From: Euprymna scolopes
Lineage: Eukaryota > Mollusca > Cephalopoda > Sepiida > Sepiolidae
DNA: 25,756 nucleotides
NCBI GenBank assembly: GCA_024364805.1
Contig: CM044508.1
Span: 33,835,506 to 33,861,261 of the forward strand
Reading direction: 5' to 3'
A program made the position numbers and the translations under genes. The notes beneath the pieces were generated by a model that had not been told where the DNA came from, did no database searches, and saw only the letters and a program-made list of their open reading frames with translations. Within the stretch, counting starts at the first letter, position 1, and the number at the start of each line of letters is the position of its first letter. This document shows positions 10,904 to 19,439 of the stretch, in pieces.

Positions 10904-11345
10904 TCTACTATTATATATAAGGAACTTAATGCGATTACGTGATGTATGTGTGTGAGTTCGTTCCATATGGGCTTCTAAATCGCTTGGCTGGCTTTTTTCA
11001 AAATTTCACACAAATGTTATGTCCTGTACAGTGTTTTATATAGGTTTTGTTTCAGAATGTCTTCAATAAATATCGATAATCAATAATCTAAAAAATTCAA
11101 TTAAAGAAAGAACAGTTAACGCCTTATACAGTCTAGCATCAAAAGTGCAGTTGGGACATTGTATTACCGAGCAAACGGAAAGGCCCGGCGTATAAATTTT
11201 GCATCATGTTCTTTGCTATGGCAGGGGCGCGTTCGAAATAAATGTTTTCCTTTTAGAGCACAATTTAACCGTGCTACTTGATATTTGCATTTCAAACTTT
11301 AATTCACGCCAGGAAACGCCACAGGTAATTGTCAAGGCGAGATCT
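10904..11345 (+). mobile_element. Helitron 5' end, family H2, copy 1
   Basis: The element starts TCTACTATTATATATAAGG after an A, as Helitrons do, and runs co-linear for about 420 bases with 24853-25262. Shared blocks are GAGTTCGTTCC, a GGCTTCTAAATCGCTT / GACTCCTAAACCGCT pair, TTCACACAAATGT, GTTAACGCCTTATA and AACTTTAATTCA. The two copies diverge after this last block, so only the 5' part survives here, before a trinucleotide array. Confidence 0.65.
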
Positions 11346-11386
11346 CTGATGACCTGTGTGAAAGCTATGTGTGTTCCGCCGCCAAA

Positions 11387-11422
11387 AACAACAAGAACAA
11401 CAACAACAACAACAACAAATAC

Positions 11423-11479
<57 letters not shown>

Positions 11480-11480
11480 T
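11387..11480. repeat. Compound CAA then AAT microsatellite
   Basis: (CAA)n at 11387-11418 passes into (AAT)n at 11421-11480. The array is interrupted by Helitron copy A: AAT-type units resume beyond it at 12337. Translated frames across this array give runs of a single amino acid and are not genes. Confidence 0.95.
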
Positions 11481-11481
11481 A

Positions 11482-12040
11482 CTAGCTGCACCTGTGGAAA
11501 TTCCACAGGGGACTCATTCATATGTAATATATTGATGTTGACATTCTGTATGTGTTCAATGTAAATCGTGACAGTCTGATACTATTGTAGCTTTTTTGTT
11601 AAAACTGCAAAAGTATTTATCTAAGCTAGTACGAACGCCCGGTAAAGCCCAGTCGTAAAGTACGCTTAAATATGATATTTTAATTCGTGCAGATTTTGTA
11701 TATATTATTATACAATTAATATTCTATCGATTTTTATATGTTGTAAAGTTGCGATTTCAAAAAAAAAAAAAAATATTCCATATGACTTGGGTGCATTAGC
11801 TTGAATCGAAACCGAAATCAAAACTTATGAAAAAATATTTGTATATTTGTATCCCTTGAAAAATAAATATTTGTATATTTGTATCCCTTGAAAAATAAAA
11901 AAAAAATTGGTATTATAGTAAATTCGAGAGAGTTGATGCAGTGATTGAAGGTGATTAAATGACTTACTGACTAGATGGGTTTTTTTTAACGAATGATAAA
12001 AAGTGATTTTTTGCATAGTTTTAAATGTTAAAAACTTCAA

Positions 12041-12094
<54 letters not shown>

Positions 12095-12336
12095 CTGAGT
12101 TTTTTCAGCCATAATCGAAACTGAAACCAAAACTTGTGAAGAATTCTTGATAAATTATTTATAAAAAGAGTAGGTGAGTTAAGTGCCTTCAAGTGTAGTT
12201 GAAACTGAAAGAAAAATTATGAACAATACTTGGTAAAATTATTTATGACAAGAAATAGAAGAACATAGCAATTAAACAACCCGGATGTAAGTGTGATACA
12301 CAAAAGAACACACACGCTATCGTATTAATATATAGA
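11482..12336 (-). mobile_element. Non-autonomous Helitron, copy A, both ends intact
   Basis: On the minus strand it starts at 12336 with TCTATATATTAATACG, preceded by A, and ends in CTAG (11485-11482), followed by T. Five bases before the CTAG is a perfect terminal hairpin at 11491-11509 (CCTGTGGAA, one-base loop, TTCCACAGG). TC start, hairpin, CTRR end and insertion between A and T are the defining Helitron signals, with no target duplication. The interior has no coding sequence. It carries a TA array and a duplicated 32-base segment at about 11829-11898. Relative to copy B it has about 210 extra bases before the TA array. Confidence 0.88.
12045..12092. repeat. TA microsatellite within Helitron copy A
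   Basis: (TA)n of about 48 bases, in the position corresponding to the longer array of copy B. Confidence 0.93.
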
Positions 12337-12337
12337 T

Positions 12338-12636
12338 AATAATAACAAAGACAACAACTACAGCATCAAATAAAAATAAGTTACCAACCTCGACTGACAC
12401 CACAGGCACTGTCAATAGAGAGAGAAAAAAAAGTGGCGTACTATTAGCATCCATTAGGGTGGTTTACTGTTGCTTAAGTTCAAAGAAGCCCAATAATTAC
12501 TGAATGTTATTTAGGATTTAAGAGCAAGCGACAACTGCAATAATACAAGACTATCGGCAATTGTTATGTAGCGGATACTATTTGAATATTGTGAAGTTTA
12601 CTCTCACCCATACTGCATGTAACGCTGTTAGTTATT
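12338..12636. other. Intergenic, nothing recognised
   Basis: AT-rich spacer that begins with the rest of the trinucleotide array interrupted by the Helitron (ATAATAACAAAGACAACAAC). No coding homology seen. Confidence 0.5.
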
Positions 12637-12718
12637 GCCAGTGTAACCAATAATAATTGCTGGCGTTCAAAGTATCTATATTATAGGGCTGTCAATACCG
12701 ACATAGTTTTTCGAAATT
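12637..12718 (+). repeat. Dispersed copy of half the 142-base repeat unit
   Basis: The segment from GCCAGTGTAACCAATAATAA to TAGTTTTTCGAAAT matches 6367-6446 with few differences. The other half of the unit is absent, so this is a partial copy about 6.2 kb from the tandem pair. Confidence 0.78.
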
Positions 12719-13352
12719 CATAATTAAGCAATAGAGAATTAAAATATATTTTACTAATATGAATTTACAGAGGGACTGGTGCCGACAAAAATGAGACATA
12801 GATGAAAACCAGAGCAAATGTGGCAAATATATATTTTTAAGCTACTTAGAGAAAAAAAAAGATGGAAAATTAGAAAAAAAGAAATAGACATTCCAAAGAA
12901 CAGGAACTGAAAAGTTAAATGAAATAAACAAAAAAGGAAAATAAAAATAAACGAGATATCACACGATATTTCCTGTATCCGAGGGGGGTGTACAATGTGA
13001 TAAAAAACGTCACGAAATTTTCCAAGATAAAATATCACACCGAAAATAGATAATTTAACACTGAAAATAACTGGTGTAGTACATGTTTTTAGTAGCGATC
13101 GTGGTCGGAATATATTACAACATATTTAAGTAGCCTTTCAATCAGTAAGAATTAGTGATGAAAATGTTTTTGTTTACACAATTTCAGGATTTCCAATTTC
13201 ATTTTGGAAAAAAATTCCGAAAATATCTTAACTTCATTTATGATTTTTTTTTAATGCCAGCCATTTTAAATTTTACTTAAGTTAGATCTCAGACATAAAG
13301 AGATCTCTTTTTTTATTATCTTGGTAATTTCTTTATGAGTACAATAAATATT
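12719..13352. other. Intergenic; purine-rich tract at about 12840-12960
   Basis: Nothing coding was recognised. The tract near 12840-12960 is dominated by A and G on the plus strand, which produces a meaningless F- and L-rich open frame of 94 codons on the minus strand. Confidence 0.5.
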
Positions 13353-13920
13353 GGAGTTTCTGAATTTTTTAGATGGGCATTGGCTATTCATATTATTTCG
13401 TTTCTTCAGACTACTGTTTTTTATTTTGAGTATTATTTTCACAACGTTTCTCTCAATGTAACCTCCGATCTTCAGGTGTATCTTGTCGAACTCAAGAATG
13501 TTTCTGCCGAACTCGGAAATTTGGACAGAATTTGGAACCGAACCTTTTATTTACTACACGGGGTAGCATACACTTGGTCCGTCAGCTATGACTAGATAGA
13601 GGTCCTAATAATTCGCGATTGTATTTTTCGGTCGCCAACAGAGAGAACTAAACCTTCAACCTTCAGGAGAATATCACATTTTACAATTGATTTTTCGACG
13701 TACTCTAATCACTGCACCACAAATCCTTGCGGACTGTCGAGTCATCGCTTATGGAACAAGAACACACTACCTCCGTGAAAAATTAAAGTGTTTCGTTCGA
13801 AATTAGGCCCATATTATCGAGTTGGGAGGTTATATCGACGGAAAAGTTGTGAAAATCACATTCAAGATGAGGAAAGTAGTCCGATGAATCCAAATAATAC
13901 GATATATCCGAATGTTCGTT
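13353..13920. repeat. Palindromic element, family P, copy P2
   Basis: The left arm (from about 13430: TTTTCACAACGTTTCTCTC, TCTTCAGGTGTATCTTGTCG, GGAAATTTGGACAGAATTT) is answered by an inverted right arm (GTTGGGAGGTTATATCGACG, GTTGTGAAAATCACATTC, AATCCAAATAATACG). The centre, at about 13640-13735, is not palindromic and looks tRNA-derived (separate entry). The right arm has lost its inner part. Outside the palindrome, the left flank (GAGTTTCTGAATTTT) and right flank (CCGAATGTTCGTTT) recur next to other copies, so the full element is larger than the palindrome. Short frames on both strands are by-products. Confidence 0.75.
13645..13721 (-). promoter_or_regulatory. tRNA-like RNA polymerase III promoter in P2 centre
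   Basis: On the minus strand the centre reads TGTGGTGCAGTGATTAGAGT (13721-13702), a close match to the tRNA A box and its surroundings. About 55 bases on is GGTTTAGTTCTC (13656-13645), a worn B box; the same place in copy P1 reads GGTTCAATCCTC, which fits the B-box consensus. Spacing fits a tRNA-derived SINE head. It does not fold as an intact tRNA, so I call it tRNA-derived and not a tRNA gene. Confidence 0.6.
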
Positions 13921-14779
13921 TGAGGATGTTTCTAAAAAAAAAAAAGAAAATCTACGTAGAAAAATACTTTTATTGCTTAAATTTGACATGTATATATGTT
14001 ATACAAAACTTGTATAGATTCTTTGTTTGGTTAAGCGCAATTAGAAGGCCATAAGTCATCTTCTGTGTGTAGAGTATTTAGTTGAGAGTTATTTTTTGGT
14101 ATTTCTACCTTACACTGCACATACTGATTGATTGCGAAACTAACTGCTACACCGACTAAATAAACTAAAAGAAAAATGTAAGGAAAACGGTGAAGAACGC
14201 GGGGGAAGAAAGGAAAATTATGAAATATTTAAAGCAGGTAGAAATAAAAAGAGCAATCACATTTTCTTGGATACAATTATTTTTTTTTTCAGTTTAATGT
14301 GTTGTTTATTATGATTATTATGAATCCTTAATTAAAAAACAAACTCAGAGATAATAAGAACATTGCTTCGTAGAAAGGGGGTGATGTTTTTTTTATTGTG
14401 CAAAATACGAAGAAATATAAAATGCGTATTCCTGAAAGAAATATTACGGTTAATTGCAGTAGAATGAAAAACGAACAGGAAGTACAGTGGAACGTGAGTA
14501 ACAAAACTAACGCGATATCAGACGAGAGTTCATGTCCACCGTAGGCGATTGATTTTGATAACAGAACGTCTAGAAATTTTACAAGTTTACATCTTATACC
14601 AAAAATAACTAATGCGATAGAAAACATATGCTTTTTTTTACATTTTATTTGATCAAGTTCTCTTGTGTTGAGATAGTAGAAGATATTTGGAAGACAAAAA
14701 CTTTCTAAATATGCAAATGAAGATAGGTGGGTGTGTGCCGATAGGGTTAATATCACTTAAACTTGTATCGCTTATAATT
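13921..14779. other. Unassigned stretch with one 142-codon open frame on the minus strand
   Basis: The frame at 14756-14328 is one of the longest in the window. Its product is rich in L, F, S and I, has no motif I recognise, and lies in AT-rich sequence where such frames arise by chance. No promoter, splice or homology evidence supports it, so it is not called a gene. Confidence 0.45.
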
Positions 14780-14971
14780 AACTAGCCTGAGTGCCCAACA
14801 TTGCTTGGGTGTTTGGAGGTATGTGTCGAGCAAAAAAAAAAAGTTGTAGTAGGCAGGCTCGAGACCGTACCGCAGAGGAGGAAAAGAAAGTGAAAAAATA
14901 AAATGTGACGATTTTGCTGTTGCGTCCATCGCCAAACCAGAAGTGACGTAGATTTAAATTAAGGCTAGTCA
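14780..14971 (-). repeat. Dispersed repeat family E, copy 1 (SINE- or MITE-like)
   Basis: The sequence is co-linear with 24598-24766 on the opposite strand. Shared blocks (minus sense) are CCTTAATTTAAA, GTCACTTC, GGCGATGGACG / GCGATGAACG, TCTCGAGCCTGCC / TTCGAGCCTGCC, a T run, and CCAAACACCCA. The ends are short inverted repeats: ACTAGCCT at both sides. A GGTCTCGAGCC at 14866-14856 resembles a polymerase III B box, and TGGCGATGGACGC at 14934-14922 a weak A box. Near the end CCCAA and TTGGG form a hairpin before CTAG. It may be a tRNA-type SINE or a short DNA element. Confidence 0.6.
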
Positions 14972-15070
14972 ATTGAAAAGAAGGGATAACTTTCGAAAAT
15001 ATCGGCGAAAAAGGCGATCCCTCCCTGTAGAAAAGTGCCCAGTTGAGGGTGAGGGTTTAATGTTTTTAAC

Positions 15071-15695
15071 GAATGTTGTTCGGTATTTGTATTATTAATC
15101 ATCGGGCTACTGTTCTCATCTTGAGAGTGATTTTCACAACGTTTCGGTCGATATAATCTCCGACGTTCTTCAGGTGTATCTTGTCGAACTCGGGAATGCT
15201 TCTGTCGAACTCGGGAATTTGGACGAAATTTCGAGCGGAACCCTTTATTTACTTCACGAGGGTAGCGTGCTCTTGTTTCGTCCGCCATGACTGGATAGAG
15301 GTCCTAAATAATTCGAAAATATATATTTCGGCCGCCCACACTGAGTCCGCAAGGTACTGGGAAAAATCAATTGTAAAAGTGATATTCTCCTGAAGGTTCA
15401 ATCCTCAGTGTGGGCGACCGAAATATACATTTTCAAATTACTTAGGACCTATGTCCAGTCATGGCTGACGAAACAAGAGCACGCTACGCCGTGAAGTAAA
15501 TAAAGGATTCCGCTCGAAATTTCGTCCAAATTCCCGAGTTCAACAGAAACATTCCCAACTTCCACAAGATACACCTGAAGAAGGTTGGAGGTTATATAGA
15601 ACGACACGTTGTGAAAATCACAATCAAGATTAGAACAGTAGTCCGCCGAATAATAATACATCTAACCAATCCTTATCTCCAAAATTCAGAAACGT
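15071..15695. repeat. Palindromic element, family P, copy P1 (best preserved)
   Basis: Two inverted arms, about 15088-15343 and 15404-15660, match at roughly nine positions in ten over sampled segments. Pairs include TGTATTATTA with TAATAATACA at the outer edge, TTTCGTCCGCCATGACTGG with CCAGTCATGGCTGACGAAA, and CGCCCACACTGAG with CTCAGTGTGGGCG at the inner edge. The loop of about 60 bases holds GGTTCAATCCTC, a B-box-like motif. Each arm has a near-direct repeat of TCGAACTCGGGAAT. The flanks show that P1 lies in reverse orientation to P2 and P3. There is no coding sequence; the single strand could form a hairpin of over 250 base pairs. Confidence 0.88.
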
Positions 15696-15777
15696 TTCGG
15701 TATTTGCCATCCAAAGACTCGAGTTTCAAAACAATACCGATCTTGTGAAAATTCGTCGCCTCTATCGACCGTTTTAG

Positions 15778-15854
15778 GCATACATACATATATACATACA
15801 TACATACATACATACACACATACACACACATACATACATACATGCATACATACA
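15778..15854. repeat. CATA microsatellite
   Basis: (CATA)n with CACA variants, about 77 bases, between palindrome P1 and the Tc1 element. Confidence 0.92.
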
Positions 15855-15900
15855 GAATTGTTTATCAGAAATTTATGACCACTTAAAAATCTTAAAAAGA

Positions 15901-17389
15901 AACCTTTTTTCAAAGATCGATTTTAGATTCTTCCGACTTAAGGTTACTAATACTACAATCTAAAATGTTATTGAAACAAATGGTACATTCCAAAATGTTA
16001 TTTAGATATGTGCATTTTTATTAAATTAGGCTTTTTAAACATGATCAAAATTATAAGACCAAGGACATAAACTGTTAGATTTATGGTAATTCTAAAGTTT
16101 TTAGTTCAGTTAAAGATTAGCAATCACTGTGTAAGGGTGTTACCATACCTAAAGCAAGAAAACTAACCGAAGTGGAGCGCTCTCGAATTCTAGGATTCTA
16201 TAAGCAAGATTTGTCACAGCGTGCGATAGCAGCTAAGGCAAATCGCAGTAAAAATGTTATTTGATATTTTCTAAAGTACACTGAAAATTATGGAAAAGCA
16301 AAATCCTTTGGAAGCCCCCCCCCTCCCCCCAAATTTCTCCTGCATTGAGTAGGAGAATCAGACGAGTTGTTATGAATGAAAAAGGACTTTCTTCTAGTCA
16401 AATTAAGGCGGTTACAGATGCTGATTGCAGTCCAATAACCATCAGACGACACTTACAATAAAAAGGCATAGAAAAAAAAAAGCGTAAACAAATTCCTCGA
16501 TGGCTCCCACGTCACAAAGTGGACTGCTTAAGATTTGGCCGTGAATAACAAACCTGGGCCGTTAAGAAATGGAGGAAAGTCCTGTTTTCTGATGAGAAAA
16601 AAAATCAATTTACATGGTTCTGATGGCTTCCAGCGACATTGGCATGACAAAAACATGCCCCCTGATTTTTTTCCATACGTCATAGCGATGGAGGGTCCGT
16701 AATGGTATGAGGCGCCTTTTCTGACAGAGAGACGATGGAGCTCCAGGTGTTAGAGGGTTGTCATACAGCAGCTGGTTATGTTAGCATGCTACAAAAAGCT
16801 TCTTAGATGATGGAGGGTCATCGTTTGTGTGGGGATGGATGGTTATCCCAACAGGATAATGCTGCAATCAACATTGCAAGACGGACATTGAACTTTCCAC
16901 AAGTAAATGGAGTCAATCTCTTGGGGCATCCTGCATGCTCAGCGGATGTGAACCCAAGTGAAAATGTTTGGGGATGGATAACAAGAGAGGTTTATCAAAA
17001 TGGCAAACAATATTCAACAAAAAATGAACTTCGTGAAGCCGCCTTCAGAAACTGGAGCAGGATATCCCGCACCTTAATGAAAACCCTTATTTCTAGCATG
17101 TCCCAAAGATTTTTTGAAGTCATCAAAAGCAATGGAGGTAGCACTCATTATTTAATTTTAATTGTTGAATTTTTTTCATACACGTTCCATACACTTTTTG
17201 TAAAATTTAATAGAATTTTGGGCTCTGTTCTTATAATTTTGATCATGTGTAAAAAGTCTAATTTAATAAAAATGTAAATTTTAAAATAAATTTTTGGAAT
17301 GTAGCTTTTTGTTTCCATAACCTTTTACATTGTAGTATTGGTTACCTTAATTCGGAAGAGTTTAAAATCTATCCTTAAAAAAAAGTAAA
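15901..17389 (+). mobile_element. Tc1-like transposon, nearly full length, long inverted repeats
   Basis: Inverted repeats of about 165 bases (15901-16062 and 17225-17389) bound a single transposase gene, about 1.49 kb in all. Matching blocks include TCTTCCG, TACTACAAT, TACATTCCAAAA, TTTTTATTAAATTAG and ATGATCAAAATTATAAGA. Each repeat contains an internal direct repeat about 30 bases apart (TACAATCTAAAATGTTATT and TACATTCCAAAATGTTATT), the IR/DR layout known from some Tc1 elements, where the transposase binds twice per end. TA target dinucleotides are not clear because the outermost bases are worn. Confidence 0.85.
16148..17145 (+). pseudogene. Tc1-family DD34E transposase, inactivated
   Basis: The gene encodes the cut-and-paste transposase of the flanking element. 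The N-terminal paired-like helix-turn-helix is visible as KARKLTEVERSRILGFYKQ and DLSQRAIAAKANRSKNVI. GLSSSQIKAVTDADCSPITI and TIRRHLQ belong to the second DNA-binding helix set. The catalytic core shows VLFSDEKK (first D), GGSVMV with GAFS, QQDNAAINIARRT (second D), and NPSENVWGW (E). Exactly 34 residues separate the second D from the E, which defines DD34E. The C-terminal part, from an ATG at 16807, stays open through RFFEVIKSNGGSTHY. Several stop codons and at least one frame change interrupt the upstream part, so the protein is not made whole. Catalytic residues are preserved. Confidence 0.9.
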
Positions 17390-17503
17390 CAATTATGATA
17401 AAATATGTCATCTTCTTTAGTTAGGCACACAGGCCAAGCCATATTTTATTGGTTGAGTTGCTACGTATAGCAATTAAAAAGTGCAGGGAAAGTGAGGATT
17501 TTG

Positions 17504-17505
17504 AT

Positions 17506-17547
<42 letters not shown>
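17504..17547. repeat. ATT microsatellite, left of Helitron copy C
   Basis: (ATT)n ending exactly at the A that precedes the Helitron start. Confidence 0.93.
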
Positions 17548-17548
<1 letters not shown>

Positions 17549-18056
17549 CTAAATATTAAGTTATTTGTCCGTACGTCCACTGTCACAAAAGACAATCATC
17601 ATCGCAAACATCGATTAATGAGAATCGTATTACCTCCCTTTATAGTCGAACTCTATCAGTTAAAAATCATAAAAACATTGTGTCTCAAACACATTTCTAA
17701 AACAATGCATGACCGTCTTTTTACGGTTTCAAATTGGCTATTTTATTTTATAATTAAAAAAGTCACGTTGACAGTATGTTTTTATTATAGTTTCTTTTTT
17801 AAATTTAAAAAGGTGCAAGTGTATTTACATCTGCTCCCTCAACATTTATATAAAATATATTTAGAAGAAAAACCCAATATGTTGTTTGTTGAATTTTCCT
17901 TTAAAAATCTTCATTTTGTAAATCTTTTTTTCAGGTTTTAAGGTTAAAATTTGCTAAAAATTGTTTTAAATTACACCGTTTTTTTTTTGTTAATTTTATT
18001 TATAATGTTTTAAAAAGAATTTTCAACTACCGTGGATTTTCCACATGTTCTGCTGG
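17548..18056 (+). mobile_element. Non-autonomous Helitron, copy C, 509 bases
   Basis: It begins TCTAAATATTAAG at 17548 after an A and ends CTGG (18053-18056) before a T. Upstream of the end lies a hairpin GTGGA-TTT-TCCAC at 18032-18044, then ATGTTCTG. TC start, hairpin, CTRR end and A|T insertion fit a Helitron. The 3' end resembles copy D (TTCTGCTAG there) more than copies A and B, so it is a second subfamily. The long open frame across it starts inside the ATT array and is not a gene. Confidence 0.8.
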
Positions 18057-18059
18057 TTA

Positions 18060-18061
<2 letters not shown>

Positions 18062-18126
<65 letters not shown>
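18062..18126. repeat. Compound ATT then GTT microsatellite, right of Helitron copy C
   Basis: (ATT)n at 18062-18097 passes into (GTT)n to 18126. With 17504-17547 it forms one array that the Helitron split. Confidence 0.94.
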
Positions 18127-18127
18127 G

Positions 18128-18684
18128 TAATCCTATTTACGTTATTTTTTAATCGCAGCCCCGTATATTTAAATAATTTCATTTTACTATTTAGTTCCTC
18201 ATTTTCCCTCTATCCGTTATCGCATTTTCTTCCGTTTTCTTCCACCAATTCTAGCTGTTTAGTTTTATTTATGTATTTTACAAAACGCGTCTTCATCAAA
18301 CTGTTAGCGTTTCTTTATCATCATTTCATTCCGCGACGTAATCCTCTCCATCAGAAAAGCAAGCAGCTGGCACGCTGGCATTGCAGCAGAGCTTTCCACC
18401 TGGTCATTCTCAGATACGATAGCCTAAAACGACAAAAAGTTCTAATACTTTAATAGAGTAGACTTACCACCAGTATGATACATTTATTAGCTTATATTTA
18501 AAGACACATTTTGAATACGTCGACTAATAAATTTCTAACGGCATAAAAGAGGATAGCGACTGATTTTATCTATTTATTACAGAATGAAAACAGTCAATAG
18601 TCACAAGAAGAGATATATGGCTGATCACTACCACAAACCGATGTAACAGCTGACGATAAATGTTAAATTTAATGGCAAGAAAAG
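18128..18684. other. Unassigned stretch, no gene supported
   Basis: A pyrimidine-rich part (18180-18260) is followed by slightly GC-richer sequence at 18330-18420 with a 60-codon frame that I cannot relate to any family. No repeat ends found. Confidence 0.45.
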
Positions 18685-19052
18685 CCTTCAATAAGTTTGC
18701 AGACATTTTAAGTATGGGCATTTTTATTGATAGTAGAAACATGAAGCTATGCTCCCATTAAGAGGTGATTTTTTTCCGCCTGTAGTGCACTTGTAACGGT
18801 CCAACATCTCCTGGAAAGTCCTTTGTTTGCGAGCGTGGTTATAGCTCTTGTTACAATCTTTTTGCCCTCTCAATTGTCTCATAACGACTGCCTCTTAGGT
18901 TTTCCTTGAGCTTAAGGAATAACCAAAAGTCACAGGGAGCAAAGTCTCGACTATAAGGAGAGGGAGGAACTGTCATGATGTCAAATAGACAAGGTGCAAT
19001 CGCGCAAACCTTTTTCATCTTCAATTCCTTACAAATAATTATATGCGCAGGT

Positions 19053-19065
19053 CCGACACTGACAT
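19053..19065. repeat. Target site duplication, left copy
   Basis: CCGACACTGACAT, 13 bases, identical to 19346-19358. The two copies flank retroposon R copy 2 exactly. Confidence 0.92.
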
Positions 19066-19345
19066 CTGGTCCTGGATATGACCTTAAACTATATCCAGTG
19101 GAGAGCCCCCAGCTTGCGGTCTTTGGGGAGTGTGGAGCCACCCTTTTAATTGCCATTGCTCCCAGGTCCACTCTGACCCGGAGTGGTAGTACCTGTTAGG
19201 GTCCCAACTATGGGTTAAATAGAAACCGACCTGAAAACAACAAATGTATTCTATTAAAAAAAATTCTTACAAAATCTTTGGATTCGGCATTAAATAACCT
19301 GAAAAGGGTTGATATGCCGTAAAACAAAAACAACCAATCAACGAA
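19066..19345 (+). mobile_element. Non-LTR retroposon family R, copy 2 (defines the unit)
   Basis: The unit is 280 bases from CTGGTCCTGGATATGACC to a 3' tail AACAACCAATCAACGAA and is bounded by a perfect 13-base duplication. It shares GCTCCCAGGTCCACTCTG, GGGTCCCAACTATGGGTTAA and GGATTCGGCATTAAATAACC with copies 1 and 3. Duplication length and the simple-repeat tail fit insertion by a LINE machinery. It has no coding capacity; it could be a SINE or a short LINE 3' end. A tRNA, 7SL or 5S head was not recognised. Confidence 0.88.
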
Positions 19346-19358
19346 CCGACACTGACAT
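19346..19358. repeat. Target site duplication, right copy
   Basis: CCGACACTGACAT directly after the retroposon tail. Removing one copy and the retroposon restores continuous mariner sequence. Confidence 0.92.
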
Positions 19359-19377
19359 GAAATTGTGCACTTATTGT

Positions 19378-19439
19378 TTTTATAGACACAACTGTCCATG
19401 TAATTCTATTTTATAGACGCAACTGTCCATGTAATTCTT
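19378..19439. repeat. 31-base tandem duplication inside the mariner
   Basis: Two units sharing CAACTGTCCATGTAATTCT, preceded by TTTTATAGAC, lie head to tail with one difference. The second unit still lines up with the transposase (minus strand), while the first is an added copy that disrupts it. Confidence 0.85.

Noticed and set aside
11199-11564. Open frames of 121 (plus) and 101 (minus) codons
   Set aside because: Both owe their length to the CAA/AAT array, which has no stops in those frames and gives isoleucine, threonine or valine runs.
13645-13721. A tRNA gene
   Set aside because: Only A- and B-box similarity; no acceptor or anticodon stems form.
14328-14756. 142-codon minus-strand frame
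   Set aside because: L-, F- and S-rich product of AT-rich sequence, no known motif, no gene context.
14965-15661. Open frames of 107, 70 and 70 codons across palindrome P1
   Set aside because: They read the two inverted arms in opposite senses and are repeats of each other, not a protein family.
15778-15854. CRISPR-like or gene-related array
   Set aside because: It is a simple CATA microsatellite. No array of longer direct repeats with unique spacers exists in the window.
17492-17941. Open frame of 149 codons, plus strand
   Set aside because: It starts in the ATT array, giving a run of tyrosines, and continues through a non-coding Helitron. No homology.
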